A stretch of DNA of 51,770 nt from Bacillota bacterium (GCA_023413275.1 JAEZPX010000002.1:1-51770); one strand, 5' to 3'. Shown: positions 1-8,790, numbered from the stretch's first letter. Numbers and translations are program-made. The notes: generated by a model from the letters alone, not told the origin.

Positions 1-791
1 TTAAGGCTTGTGAGCCAACATTTATTGAAGTGCCTACAGATGATGGCGGAATGGTAATGGAAGAATTGGAAAAAGTACTTGCTACCACAGAAAATGTGAA
101 GATGATTTATGTGATTCCTGATTTCCAGAATCCCACCGGGCGTACTTGGTCCTTGGAGAGAAGAACAAAATTCATGGAGATTGTAAATAAATATGAAGTT
201 CCTGTCATCGAGGATAACCCCTATGGTGAGCTGCGCTTTGAAAATGATACCATGCCAGCTTTAAAATCCTTGGATACAAAGGGGCTTGTGGTATATCTGG
301 GTACACTGTCTAAAATTATGGTTCCCGGGTTCCGCCTGGGCTGGGTTTGTGCTGAGGATGAAATCCTTTCCAAATTTAATACCATGAAGCAGGGCGCAGA
401 TTTGCAGACTTCCACGTTGACACAGCTTCAAGCCAATAAATATATGGACATGAATAATTTGGACGAGCATGTAAATAAGATTCGTGAAGTATATAAGCAC
501 AGACGTGACGTAATGATGAAGGCCATGAAGGAATACTTCCCCAAAGAGGCTAAGTTTACATATCCCGACGGTGGTTTGTTTACATGGGTTGAGCTACCTG
601 ATTATATTGATACAAAGGAAATGGCTTTGCAGTGTTTGGAAAAGAAGGTTGCCTATGTTCCGGGCGGAAGCTTTTTCCCCAATGGCGGTAAGAATAATTG
701 CTTCCGCATGAATTACTCCTGCATGTCAGATGAAAAAATTATTGAAGGCGTGAAAGCTTTGGCTGAAGTTATTCAAGCGAACCTGAAATAA
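1..791 (+). CDS. PLP-dependent aminotransferase, 3' part (partial)
   Basis: The reading frame is open through the left edge and ends with TAA at 789-791, so only the C-terminal ~262 residues are present. It is 73% identical (69 differences in 253 aligned residues, no gaps, counted by eye) to the neighbour at 1330-2514, which implies about 130 N-terminal residues lie outside the window. Fold-type I aminotransferase marks are visible: DFQNPTGRTW, EDNPYGELRF and the PLP-lysine segment TLSKIMVPGFRLGW. Relatives (LysN/kynurenine aminotransferase-like, 'MocR-type' catalytic domain) move amino groups between amino acids and 2-oxoglutarate in the cytosol. The exact substrate cannot be read here. A strong hairpin terminator follows, so this gene and its paralogue are probably transcribed separately. 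Confidence 0.9.
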   Translation, partial: KACEPTFIEVPTDDGGMVMEELEKVLATTENVKMIYVIPDFQNPTGRTWSLERRTKFMEIVNKYEVPVIEDNPYGELRFENDTMPALKSLDTKGLVVYLGTLSKIMVPGFRLGWVCAEDEILSKFNTMKQGADLQTSTLTQLQANKYMDMNNLDEHVNKIREVYKHRRDVMMKAMKEYFPKEAKFTYPDGGLFTWVELPDYIDTKEMALQCLEKKVAYVPGGSFFPNGGKNNCFRMNYSCMSDEKIIEGVKALAEVIQANLK

Positions 792-825
792 AGCTTTTAC
801 TGTATGTTTGTTATGAAATGAAATG

Positions 826-870
826 ACCCCCGCAAAGGCGTCCAAAGGTGGATGTGTTACGGGGGTTTTT
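826..870 (+). terminator. Rho-independent terminator after first aminotransferase
   Basis: ACCCCCG at 826-832 pairs with CGGGGGT at 860-866, and a T run follows to 870. The loop is long (27 nt). It sits 35 bases after the stop codon. Confidence 0.7.
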
Positions 871-1196
871 ATGAATTTTTGTGGGGTATAATTTATTAAA
901 AATTTGGGATAGGTTACTAATTTTTATGGATAAAACAGACCCTAGTGGGGTATGGTATATTTTGGAATGAAATAGAGTTAATTGAGAAAAAAACTCAAAA
1001 AATAAGTGTACAAAAATACGTACAAAAACAAACTTTCGTTGACCTGTGTTTTTTGGTTGAATTGTTTTTGAATAGAAACAATTCGGGTTTTCAATGGATT
1101 GTACTGTATTAAATTGTTTTGTTTTTTATACAAAAAAAATTAAGCACAAGAAATTGTTTTAAGTCATTTTTAAGGAAGACTTTTCGTGAAATTGCA

Positions 1197-1225
1197 TTGA
1201 CTTTGTTAATTATTTGTGTTTTAAT
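1197..1225 (+). promoter_or_regulatory. Putative sigma-A promoter of second aminotransferase
   Basis: TTGACT (1197-1202), 17-base spacer, TTTAAT (1220-1225), about 105 bases before the start codon at 1330. The rest of 871-1329 is very AT-rich, contains several T/A tracts, and shows no convincing gene; the 90-codon frame at 1119-1391 overlaps this promoter and has no ribosome site. Confidence 0.45.
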
Positions 1226-1329
1226 TAGTTTGAAAAGCATATTTTTAATTAAATTGTCTATGTACAAGAAAAAATACTTTACTTGTAGGACATCAAATTA
1301 TTTTTTAGATCTTAAGGAGGAAAAGACCA

Positions 1330-2514
1330 ATGGTACGTTTTGCAGACAGAATGAATCTTTTAACAGGCTCCGAAATCAGAGAGTTGCTTAAGCTCACTGC
1401 ACAGCCTGATATTATTTCTTTTGCAGGTGGTTTGCCTGCACCCGAATTATTTCCTGTAGAGGGAATGAAGGAAGCATCCATGAAAACTTTAGATGAAATG
1501 GGACGGGCTGCTTTGCAGTATTCTACCACTGAGGGCTTTGTACCTTTGAGAGAAAAAATTGTAGCTAGAATGAAAGCAAAAAACAATATCGACACAGATG
1601 TTGACCATGTTTTGGTTACCAGCGGTTCTCAGCAGGGCTTGGATTTCTCCGCTCGTGTTTTCTTAAATAAAGATGACGTTGTTTTATTGGAAAGCCCTTC
1701 TTACTTAGGTGCAGTAAATGCGTTTAAGGCTTGTGAACCTAAATTTATTGAAGTTCCTACCGACAACAATGGTATGATTATGGAAGAATTGGAAAAAATT
1801 CTTGCAAAAACAGATAATGTAAAGATGATTTATGTAATTCCTGATTTCCAGAATCCATCCGGCAGAACATGGACATTGGAAAGACGCCATAAATTTATGG
1901 AAATCATCACAAAATATGAAATTCCTGTTATTGAGGATAACCCTTACGGCGAATTGCGTTTTGAAAACGAAAACATGCCTTCTTTGAAATCTTTGGATAC
2001 AAAGGGTCTTGTTATTTTCTTAGGAACTTTCTCTAAGATTTTGGCTCCTGGCTACAGATTGGGCTGGGTTTGCGCAGAAGAAAAAATCTTAGCAAAATAT
2101 AACTTCATGAAGCAGGCTGCTGACCTTCAGGCATCCACTGTTGCTCAAATGGAAACAAATACATTCTTGGAAATGTACAATTTGGATGATCACGTAAATA
2201 AGATCAAAGAAGTATATGGCAAAAGACGTGATTGCATGTTAAAGGCTATGGATGCGCACTTCCCTAAGGAATGCACATGGACACATCCCGATGGTGGTTT
2301 ATTTACATGGGTTGTATTGCCTGAATACATCAATGCAAAGGAAATGGCAACACAGTGCTTGGAAAAGAAGGTTGCTTATGTTCCCGGCGGAAGTTTCTTC
2401 CCCAATGGCGGACACGAAAACACATTCCGTATGAATTATTCTTGTATGCCTGAAGATAAAATTGAAGAAGGCATCAAGCGTATTGGAGAAGTTATCAAAG
2501 CGAACTTGAGATAA
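1330..2514 (+). CDS. PLP-dependent aminotransferase (LysN/MocR-type catalytic fold)
   Basis: 394 residues, the usual full length for single-domain class I aminotransferases. The start is fixed by AAGGAGG at 1314-1320, nine bases before ATG. Visible marks: SFAGGLPAPELFP near residue 30, SGSQQGLDF (PLP phosphate-binding turn) near residue 98, DFQNPSGRTW, EDNPYGELRF, and the Schiff-base lysine in GTFSKILAPGYRLGW. No N-terminal GntR DNA-binding domain is present, so it is an enzyme and not a MocR regulator. The family transaminates 2-aminoadipate, aromatic, branched-chain or kynurenine substrates; which one applies here is not visible. The upstream paralogue (1-791) points to a tandem duplication. 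A hairpin terminator follows at 2560. Confidence 0.93.
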   Translation: MVRFADRMNLLTGSEIRELLKLTAQPDIISFAGGLPAPELFPVEGMKEASMKTLDEMGRAALQYSTTEGFVPLREKIVARMKAKNNIDTDVDHVLVTSGSQQGLDFSARVFLNKDDVVLLESPSYLGAVNAFKACEPKFIEVPTDNNGMIMEELEKILAKTDNVKMIYVIPDFQNPSGRTWTLERRHKFMEIITKYEIPVIEDNPYGELRFENENMPSLKSLDTKGLVIFLGTFSKILAPGYRLGWVCAEEKILAKYNFMKQAADLQASTVAQMETNTFLEMYNLDDHVNKIKEVYGKRRDCMLKAMDAHFPKECTWTHPDGGLFTWVVLPEYINAKEMATQCLEKKVAYVPGGSFFPNGGHENTFRMNYSCMPEDKIEEGIKRIGEVIKANLR

Positions 2515-2559
2515 TCTTGTTCCTTTGAACATACAAACCATAACTCCATATGCGTAAAG

Positions 2560-2587
2560 CCCTCGTAGCTACCTCTACGGGGGTTTT
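2560..2587 (+). terminator. Rho-independent terminator
   Basis: CCCTCGTAG (2560-2568) pairs with CTACGGGGG (2575-2583), nine pairs with one G-U, six-base loop, then TTTT. It ends the second aminotransferase unit. Confidence 0.85.
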
Positions 2588-2907
2588 ATGTTATGTGAGA
2601 TTGAAATGAGCTTTTGTTAAAATAACAAAGGTTTTTTTTGATGGGTTTAGGGGGAATTGATTCCCGGTTTCGTACGTTCAATAAAAAGTGAATGGAGTCC
2701 TTTAACTAACATTTGAGAGTCATGTGGTGGAATTTCATGCTTGAAGTTTGGAGGGGGATTTTCCTCTAATAAGGTAAGGGTCTAGCGGATTTTTTGTGCT
2801 TCATTTGATATATGTACTCCGGGGAAAAAGTGAAGTGCCTCAATGCATATTATAGTTCTATGCCTCTTTTTAAGGGCATAAACTTTGTATGAAGGGAGGC
2901 GGTGCCG
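2588..2907 (+). other. Intergenic stretch before spoIIP
   Basis: About 320 bases with no credible gene on either strand. A small hairpin (TATGCC at 2859-2864 with GGCATA at 2875-2880) lies just upstream of the spoIIP ribosome site. Relatives of spoIIP use the mother-cell factor sigma-E, but I could not pick out a convincing sigma-E promoter by eye. Confidence 0.4.
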
Positions 2908-3981
2908 GTGGAACAAAAAGGTGCCGGAAGACAACTGGGTCTAAGCCTTTTTGGACTTTTCGTCTTTCTGCTGTTTTTGCCGTTTTTTTTACAGATGGGC
3001 GGCGGACGATGGCTTTTGGCGGAAGTACTACCGGGACAAGTATCCCATGGGGAACTGTCTACGCAAGGCCTTACGACTGGGCAGAAAGTTGCCGAGGATG
3101 GTCATGATGATGTTGCCGTCTGGGGTGTGAAGGATGTGGAGTTTCAGCAGAAGGACGAAATTTCCAGTAATCAAAAGAGCTTACATATAACGGCGGATGT
3201 CCTGAATAAAATGAAGGACTTTTCTTATTTAAAAAGCACTTTTTATACTGTGGATAGCAGAACGGCTTTGCTGGAGGGAGATATCAATGTAGACGAAGCC
3301 CTTTCTATGGATTTTTCAATAAAACCGACAATGAAAGAGCCTAAGATATTAATATTTCATACCCATACCCATGAGGATTTTGCGGACAGTGATATGTCCA
3401 AGGGGCTTCAAGAGGGGATTTGTGGGGTTGGGGAAGAGTTAAAGCGTATTTTGGAAGAGGATTACGGCATCAGCGTACTCCATGATATGACTGTATATGA
3501 CTCTGTGAATGGATCCCTGAAAAGGGAGGGTGCTTATGAGCGCAGCGGCCCCGCCGTAGAGGAAATATTAAAAAAATATCCGTCTATTGAGGTTTGTATT
3601 GATCTGCACAGAGATGGTATTGATGAGAGCTTAAGACTGGTTACAAATATTAATGGTAAATCCACAGCACAAGTGATGTTTGTAAATGGCATTTGCCGAC
3701 TAAATAAGGATGGGCATGCAGAACCTGTTTCGTGGCTTGAAAATAAGTATATCAAACAAAATCTAGCCTTTAGTTTACAGATGAAAACGTTAGCGGGTCA
3801 GGAATATCCGGGCTTTATCCGAAGGATTTATTTGAACCCATATCGCTTTATTTTGCACTATATGCCCCGTTCTGCCTTGGTTGAAGTGGGAGCGCAGACC
3901 AACACAAAACAAGAAGCGATGAATGCTATGAAGCCGTTGGCGAAAATCTTGGCAGATGTATTATTAAGGGATACAACGTAA
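2908..3981 (+). CDS. spoIIP: Stage II sporulation protein P (SpoIIP amidase/endopeptidase)
   Basis: 357 residues. GTG at 2908 is chosen because AGGGAGG (2893-2899) lies eight bases before it; an in-frame GTG at 2902 is only two bases from that site. The N-terminus has a basic start and a membrane segment at about residues 10-28, as expected for a septum-anchored protein facing the intermembrane space. The catalytic domain shows the SpoIIP signatures ILIFHTHTHEDF near residue 150 (metal-binding His/Glu), CIDLHRDG near 230 and SALVEVGAQTNTKQEA near 325. In Bacillus, SpoIIP cleaves peptidoglycan with SpoIID and SpoIIM to drive engulfment. It stands alone here, between terminators, which suits a sporulation-specific gene. 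It is good evidence that the organism makes endospores. Confidence 0.93.
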   Translation: MEQKGAGRQLGLSLFGLFVFLLFLPFFLQMGGGRWLLAEVLPGQVSHGELSTQGLTTGQKVAEDGHDDVAVWGVKDVEFQQKDEISSNQKSLHITADVLNKMKDFSYLKSTFYTVDSRTALLEGDINVDEALSMDFSIKPTMKEPKILIFHTHTHEDFADSDMSKGLQEGICGVGEELKRILEEDYGISVLHDMTVYDSVNGSLKREGAYERSGPAVEEILKKYPSIEVCIDLHRDGIDESLRLVTNINGKSTAQVMFVNGICRLNKDGHAEPVSWLENKYIKQNLAFSLQMKTLAGQEYPGFIRRIYLNPYRFILHYMPRSALVEVGAQTNTKQEAMNAMKPLAKILADVLLRDTT

Positions 3982-4001
3982 AGAGAAATATTTGGGGGGA
4001 G

Positions 4002-4026
4002 GGGTGCTGTTAAATTGGCACCCTTT
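4002..4026 (+). terminator. Weak hairpin after spoIIP
   Basis: GGGTGC (4002-4007) pairs with GCACCC (4018-4023), followed by only three T. It may be a weak terminator; the stronger one is at 4158. Confidence 0.4.
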
Positions 4027-4157
4027 GAAAATTAAGTTCCGAATCTCGAAGGATGATTTAGTAGTGTTATATGTTTATAAACTGCCGAAAAGGTTTTAAA
4101 GACGTTATTTATAAGAAAAAGGTTTTTTGTTTTGTGAATATAGGCTTCACACTCTTT

Positions 4158-4190
4158 ATCCCTTAAAGGAAACTTTAGGGGATTTTTATT
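4158..4190 (+). terminator. Strong Rho-independent terminator between spoIIP and HAD gene
   Basis: An eleven-pair stem (ATCCCTTAAAG at 4158-4168 with CTTTAGGGGAT at 4173-4183, one G-U) is closed by a GAAA tetraloop and followed by a T run. Nothing coding is visible between 4027 and 4157, so this is probably the main spoIIP stop. Confidence 0.85.
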
Positions 4191-4295
4191 TGCAGTTAGA
4201 GGTTATTTGAGGTAAAATATACAAAACTTTATGGCTCAATCAAAAGAATGAGGTAGTGTGAATAGGATTTACGATGAAAAAGAAGGAGAAGAAGA

Positions 4296-4946
4296 ATGGA
4301 AAAATTACAACAAAGCATCATCATATTTGACTTGGATGGTACATTAACGGATTCTGCCGAAGGAGTGATCCGCTCTGCACAGCACATGCAGGAGAAAATG
4401 GGCATTTCAAAATGGGCAGATGAAGATTTGAAGTTTATCGTTGGGCCTCCATTAATCAAAACCTTTACAGAGGATTTTCATATGAATCAGGAGGACGCAC
4501 AAAGGGCATTGGGATTTTTTAGAGAGCGCTATGCCACAGTGGGTTTATTTGAAAATAAGGTATATGATGGTATTCCTGAAATGTTAGAGGAATTAAAGAA
4601 AAAAGGAAAGTGTTTGGTTGTTGCTACATCTAAAAAAGAAGAAACAGCGGTGCGGATTTTAAAGCACTTTGAAATAGATGGCTATTTTGACGTCATTGGC
4701 GGTGACAATCGAGAAGTGGGGCGTGATTCAAAGGCTAAGGTAATTGAATATGTTCTGGAATGCCTTGGAGCCAAAAAAGAAGATGCAATTATGGTAGGCG
4801 ATCGGAAGTTTGATGTGGAGGGTGCCCATTTGGTAGGGATTCCTTGCATTGCGGTGGAATTTGGTTATGGCGATAGAGCTGAATTTGAAGCCTTCGGAGC
4901 GGATTATATTGCAGAAACGCCAAAGGCAGTGGGGGAATTGTTTTAA
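4296..4946 (+). CDS. HAD-family phosphatase, phosphoglycolate phosphatase-like
   Basis: 216 residues, typical for Gph/PpaX-type HAD phosphatases. Ribosome site AGAAGGAG is just before ATG 4296. Motif I IIIFDLDGTLTDS gives the nucleophile Asp12 and acid/base Asp14. Motif II/III appears as ATSKKEE near residue 110. Motif IV is MVGDRKFDVEGA near residue 167 with Mg-binding Asp. The cap is the small alpha-helical C1 type. Such enzymes dephosphorylate small phosphorylated metabolites in the cytosol (phosphoglycolate, pyrophosphate, sugar phosphates). The true substrate is not readable. It is monocistronic, without a clear link to its neighbours. The window's serine operon lacks a phosphoserine phosphatase, but nothing specific ties this gene to that role. 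Confidence 0.88.
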   Translation: MEKLQQSIIIFDLDGTLTDSAEGVIRSAQHMQEKMGISKWADEDLKFIVGPPLIKTFTEDFHMNQEDAQRALGFFRERYATVGLFENKVYDGIPEMLEELKKKGKCLVVATSKKEETAVRILKHFEIDGYFDVIGGDNREVGRDSKAKVIEYVLECLGAKKEDAIMVGDRKFDVEGAHLVGIPCIAVEFGYGDRAEFEAFGADYIAETPKAVGELF

Positions 4947-5081
4947 TAGTTTGGCTCTCTTTTTGGATAGTGATTCTCATAAAGGGTGTTGCCATGAGCA
5001 CCACTAGATTCGTATATTTTTTAAATAGCATAGAATTTAAGTCAAATATAAAATTCCTTTTATTTGTATAAATGTATAAAT

Positions 5082-5110
5082 TTGACTCAGTCGTATCATT
5101 GTGATATATT
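5082..5110 (+). promoter_or_regulatory. Sigma-A promoter of 5136 gene
   Basis: TTGACT (5082-5087), 17-base spacer, TATATT (5105-5110). The expected start point near 5117 leaves a leader of only about 20 bases, which rules out upstream start codons and supports TTG 5136. Confidence 0.7.
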
Positions 5111-5135
5111 TTCATTAAAAAAGGGGATGAATGGC

Positions 5136-5765
5136 TTGAAAAAATTTGTTAAGGGATCTATCGTAGGTGCTGTGGCGGTAATGTTTCTTTTTCAAACAGC
5201 GTATGCTTCAAACTTACAGAAGATTGAAGTAATGCTCAATGCACTTAATATCTCGGTGAATGGAAAACAGATTGTCAAGGCTGGGGAAGGATACACTTTA
5301 TATAACGGCACAAAAGTGCCTTATAGCATTAACTACGGAGGGACAACTTATTTGCCTATGGGCGCAGTTGTTGAACTGGGAAATAAAGAGATAGATTATG
5401 TGAAGGGTACAGTAAATATTGCGAATAAGCCTGGTACAGAGCTTTTGCCACCTATAACAGTATCCTCTAAATTAACATATAATGCCGAGGGCAAGCCCAA
5501 TCTTGATTGTAAAATTTATAATGTGGGTAATAAGGATATTAAATCTTACAAAATGATAATGTATTGCTATGATAAGAATCTTGTACCTATTATCGAAAAA
5601 AATAAAAATAATAATATTATAATTTTTGGTGAGGTAGATACATCATTTAAAGCAAATACCCAAGTTGAAAAGTATATTAGCCTAGAAGGTTTGGAAGGCA
5701 CCCAAGCATACCAAGTTGTTGTATTTAGTGTTGCCTTTACAGATGGTTCTGTTTGGGAAATCTAG
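5136..5765 (+). CDS. Secreted protein with copper-amine-oxidase N-domain-like segment
   Basis: 209 residues from TTG 5136. AAGGGG at 5121-5126 is nine bases before the TTG but touches the alternative ATG 5127, so TTG is preferred. The protein then begins with a normal signal peptide (KKFVKGS, hydrophobic core, cleavage after AYA). Residues ~25-100 (VNGKQIVKAGEGYTLYNG, TTYLPMGAVVELGN) resemble the Cu_amine_oxidN1 fold common in secreted clostridial proteins, where it is thought to be a stalk or binding module and not an oxidase. The remaining part has beta-sandwich character (FxxTPQ-free, no catalytic residues seen). It is likely exported and attached or released. A small ribbon-helix-helix gene follows 20 bases downstream in the same transcript. 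Function unknown. Confidence 0.75.
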   Translation: MKKFVKGSIVGAVAVMFLFQTAYASNLQKIEVMLNALNISVNGKQIVKAGEGYTLYNGTKVPYSINYGGTTYLPMGAVVELGNKEIDYVKGTVNIANKPGTELLPPITVSSKLTYNAEGKPNLDCKIYNVGNKDIKSYKMIMYCYDKNLVPIIEKNKNNNIIIFGEVDTSFKANTQVEKYISLEGLEGTQAYQVVVFSVAFTDGSVWEI

Positions 5766-5785
5766 ATGCCATAGAGGAGATATAT

Positions 5786-5944
5786 ATGAAGCCACTAAAA
5801 GAGAAGGTTAGCATGACTTTAGATAGTGATATTATTGAAAGGATAAAAGAATTGGCTGAAAAAGATGACCGTTCTTTCTCTCAATATGTAAATCTTGTGC
5901 TTAGAAGGTATTTGGAAAAAAATGAAGATATATCGAATTTTTAA
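5786..5944 (+). CDS. Small ribbon-helix-helix (CopG/Arc-type) protein
   Basis: 52 residues, ATG 5786 preceded by AGAGGAGA at 5773-5780. The sequence KVSMTLDSDIIERIKELAE is a classic RHH pattern: a short beta strand with alternating residues, then helix A, a turn (KDDRSFSQY) and helix B (VNLVLRRYLEK). RHH proteins bind operator DNA as dimers and are often antitoxins or autoregulators. No toxin-like gene is adjacent, so a toxin-antitoxin pair is not supported. It is only 20 bases downstream of the secreted protein gene and shares its terminator. Confidence 0.75.
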   Translation: MKPLKEKVSMTLDSDIIERIKELAEKDDRSFSQYVNLVLRRYLEKNEDISNF

Positions 5945-6001
5945 TAATTGATTTTTAGTATTTGATTAAAGTTCTTTACTTAAAATGTTTTCCTATGTAT
6001 C

Positions 6002-6036
6002 AAAAAACGCCCGACCCCTATGGTCGAGCGTTTTTT
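6002..6036. terminator. Bidirectional terminator between RHH gene and argH
   Basis: AAAAAACGC-C-CGACC (6002-6016) pairs with GGTCG-A-GCGTTTTTT (6022-6036) with a single C/A mismatch. A/T tracts flank both sides, so it can end the plus-strand RHH transcript and the minus-strand arg operon. Confidence 0.85.
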
Positions 6037-6074
6037 AATTTACATTCATATGTTAAAAACAATGTATTTTAATT

Positions 6075-7454
6075 TTAAACCAAAGCGTTGAGATAAGCCT
6101 TATTTGCTTCAATTGCCTTAGTGGTAACTGCTTTTGCAGGTCCGCCGATAACATTTCTTGCCTCTACACACTGCTTTACTGAGATTGCGGCATATACGCT
6201 TTCATCAAATACGGGAGAAATTGCCTGATATTCTTTCAAACTCAAATCATCCAAATTGGTATTGTTCTGGATGCAGTATAACACCAATTTACCTATGATT
6301 TCATGGGCATCACGGAAGGGAACACCCTGCTTAACCAGCCAATCCGCGGCATCGGTAGCATTGGTAAAGCCGCCTTTAGCTGCCTCCAGCATATTCTGCT
6401 CCCGAACGGTAACGGTAGCAAGCATATTTGTAAATACGGGGACGCACATTTTTATGGTATCAATGGCACCGAATAGGGCTTCTTTATCCTCCTGCATATC
6501 TTTGTTATATGCCAAGGGCAGGCCTTTCATGGTAGTCAAAAGACCCATCAAATGTCCATAAACTCTGCCGGTTTTTCCACGGATCAATTCTGCCATATCA
6601 GGATTTTTTTTCTGAGGCATAATGCTTGATCCTGTGGAGTACGCATCATCCAACTCAATAAAGCGGAATTCGTGACTGCTCCATAGAATAATTTCCTCGC
6701 AGAAACGGCTTAAATGCATCATCAAAATAGATAAATCTGATACCAACTCAATACAAAAATCACGGTCGGAAACACCATCCATGCTGTTTTGGGTGATTGC
6801 GCTAAAACCCAACTGATTGGCTACAAATTCTCGATCTAAGGGGTAGGTAGTTGTTGCCAATGCGCCACTGCCCAAGGGCAGTATGTCGGTACGCTTGAAG
6901 CAATCTATCAAGCGGTCATAATCACGTTTAAACATTTCGATATATGCCAAAAGATGGTGCGCCAAGGTTACAGGCTGTGCTCTTTGTAAATGAGTATAGC
7001 CGGGCATGATGGTTTCCGTATGTTTTTCAGCTAATGAATTTAAAACCTCCATCATCTCCTTCACCAGTGTTTGGATTGTTAGGATTTCCTTTTTTGTATA
7101 CATACGGGTATCCAAAGCCACCTGATCGTTACGGCTTCTTCCTGTATGCAATCGTTTTCCCACATCTCCGATACGGCTAATGAGAATGGATTCCACGTTC
7201 ATGTGGATATCTTCTGCTTTCTCATCAAAGCTAATTTCGCCTTTTTCGATATCCGACAAGATTTCTCCCAATGTTTTAATAATCAAATCCGCATCACCTT
7301 GGGGGATAATACCTTGTTTGCCCAGCATCGCCGCATGAGCAATACTGCCTGTAATATCTTCTTGATACATACGGCTGTCAAAGGAAATGGAGGAATGGAA
7401 ATGGTCGGTGAAGCTGTCAGTGGATTTTGTGAAGCGGCCGCCCCAAAGTTTCAT
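6075..7454 (-). CDS. argH: Argininosuccinate lyase
   Basis: 459 residues, normal for ArgH. ATG 7454 is chosen because the family starts MKLWGGRF and AAAGGA lies nine bases upstream; longer in-frame starts only add non-conserved residues. Visible family marks: HTGRSRNDQ (residues ~105-113), the catalytic histidine segment GYTHLQRAQP (~150) and the fumarase-superfamily signature GSSIMPQKKNPD (~275). It splits argininosuccinate into arginine and fumarate, the last step of arginine synthesis, in the cytosol as a tetramer. argG lies 118 bases upstream on the same strand, so the two form one operon for the last two steps. The gap between them contains a hairpin repeat (7501-7560). Confidence 0.97.
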   Translation of the reverse strand: MKLWGGRFTKSTDSFTDHFHSSISFDSRMYQEDITGSIAHAAMLGKQGIIPQGDADLIIKTLGEILSDIEKGEISFDEKAEDIHMNVESILISRIGDVGKRLHTGRSRNDQVALDTRMYTKKEILTIQTLVKEMMEVLNSLAEKHTETIMPGYTHLQRAQPVTLAHHLLAYIEMFKRDYDRLIDCFKRTDILPLGSGALATTTYPLDREFVANQLGFSAITQNSMDGVSDRDFCIELVSDLSILMMHLSRFCEEIILWSSHEFRFIELDDAYSTGSSIMPQKKNPDMAELIRGKTGRVYGHLMGLLTTMKGLPLAYNKDMQEDKEALFGAIDTIKMCVPVFTNMLATVTVREQNMLEAAKGGFTNATDAADWLVKQGVPFRDAHEIIGKLVLYCIQNNTNLDDLSLKEYQAISPVFDESVYAAISVKQCVEARNVIGGPAKAVTTKAIEANKAYLNALV

Positions 7455-7500
7455 AAATACGCATCCTTTCTTATTCATCCATAAAACCAAAGGGCCTTGT

Positions 7501-7560
7501 CCCAAACCCAGTAAGCTTTTTGTGTATCAAAGCGTTGGGTATGGGGCAAAGCCCCAAAAA
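7501..7560 (-). repeat. Hairpin-type dispersed repeat, copy A (argG-argH gap)
   Basis: Read on the minus strand it has the perfect hairpin GGGGCTTTGCCCC (+ 7543-7555), then ACCCA and GCTTT in the same order and the same 26-base span as copy B at 33639-33664. Non-coding; likely adopts RNA hairpins within the argG-argH transcript. Confidence 0.4.
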
Positions 7561-7572
7561 GGTTTTTGATTT

Positions 7573-8790
7573 TTATTTATTCTGGTTGTTTTGCAGCATC
7601 ATGGCCCGAACCTTCATGGACAAACCGAACAGGTTGATAAAGCCATCAGCATCCTTATGATTATACAACTCACCTGTTGTAAAGCTAGCGATAGATTCAT
7701 TGTACAAGCTGTAAGGGGAGGTTGCTCCTGCGGAGATGATATTGCCTTTATACAGCTTCATTTTTACAGAACCTGTAACGGTTTCGTTGGTATGGTCAAA
7801 ATAAGCGCAAAGTGCTTCTCTTAAAGGTGTGAACCATTCGCCGCTGTAAACCAATTCTGTCAGCTTATTGCTTGCAACTTCGTTAAAAGACAAAGTTTTC
7901 TTATCTAAGCAAAGGTATTCCAATTCACGGTGTGCATAGTAAAGGATTGCACCGCCGGGTGTTTCATATACACCACGAGATTTCATGCCAACCACACGGT
8001 TTTCGCAGATATCAATGATACCGATGCCATTTTTCCCTCCAATTTCGTTGAGCTTTGTCAATAAAGCAATGGGGGATAATTTTTCGCCATTTACAGCAAC
8101 GGGAATGCCTGCTTCAAAATCAACAGTTACATATTCTGGTACATCAGGTGCATTTTCAGGAGAAACCCCCATCTGCAGAAGATGCTCATAATTGGGCTCG
8201 TTTGCAGGGTCTTCCAATTCCAAGCCTTCGTGGCTTAGGTGCCAGATGTTGCGGTCACGGCTATAGGAATCATCCTTTTTCACAGGGAAAGGAATGCCTC
8301 TTGCTTCTAAATAAGCCATTTCATCTTCACGGCTTTCCATACCCCATGTATCCAGACGCCAAGGTGCAATGATTTTTAATTCCGGAGCCAAAGCCTTAAT
8401 GGTCAATTCAAAACGAACCTGATCATTACCTTTGCCTGTTGCACCGTGGCAAATTGCCGTTGCGCCTTCTTTTTTTGCGATTTCAACCAATTTTTTCGCA
8501 ATAATGGGTCTAGCCATGGAAGTACCCAACAGGTATTTACCTTCATAAACAGCGTTTGCTTTAATACAAGGGTAAATAGCATCTGTAATAAATTCTTCTG
8601 TCAAATCTTCTATATAAAGCTTGCTGGCACCAGTGCGCAGGGCTTTTTCTTCCAAGCCGTCTGTTTCCTTACCCTGACCTACGTCACCGCAAACAGCAAT
8701 TACTTCTGCATCATAGTTTTCTTTTAACCAAGGGATAATAACGGAAGTATCAAGACCGCCGGAATATGCCAATACAATTTTTTCTTTCAT
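7573..8790 (-). CDS. argG: Argininosuccinate synthase
   Basis: 405 residues, normal for ArgG. ATG 8790 is preceded by AAGGAGG. The N-terminal PP-loop AYSGGLDTSV (SGGLDTS at residues 10-16) binds ATP. Conserved citrulline/aspartate-binding segments are present (TGKGNDQVRFE near 117, DDSYSRDRNIWHLSHEG near 170, GIGIIDICENRVVGMKSRGVYETPGG split near 255-275). It condenses citrulline and aspartate using ATP and is followed by argH in the same operon. A sigma-A promoter with overlapping ArgR-like half-sites lies at 8821-8875, so arginine repression is likely. Confidence 0.97.
   Translation of the reverse strand: MKEKIVLAYSGGLDTSVIIPWLKENYDAEVIAVCGDVGQGKETDGLEEKALRTGASKLYIEDLTEEFITDAIYPCIKANAVYEGKYLLGTSMARPIIAKKLVEIAKKEGATAICHGATGKGNDQVRFELTIKALAPELKIIAPWRLDTWGMESREDEMAYLEARGIPFPVKKDDSYSRDRNIWHLSHEGLELEDPANEPNYEHLLQMGVSPENAPDVPEYVTVDFEAGIPVAVNGEKLSPIALLTKLNEIGGKNGIGIIDICENRVVGMKSRGVYETPGGAILYYAHRELEYLCLDKKTLSFNEVASNKLTELVYSGEWFTPLREALCAYFDHTNETVTGSVKMKLYKGNIISAGATSPYSLYNESIASFTTGELYNHKDADGFINLFGLSMKVRAMMLQNNQNK

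Noticed and set aside
1119..1391. 90-codon plus-strand frame before the second aminotransferase
   Set aside because: No ribosome site, overlaps the promoter and the 5' end of a well-supported gene, AT-driven composition.
5786..5944. Toxin-antitoxin module
   Set aside because: An RHH protein is present, but the neighbour is a secreted protein and no toxin-like gene is adjacent.
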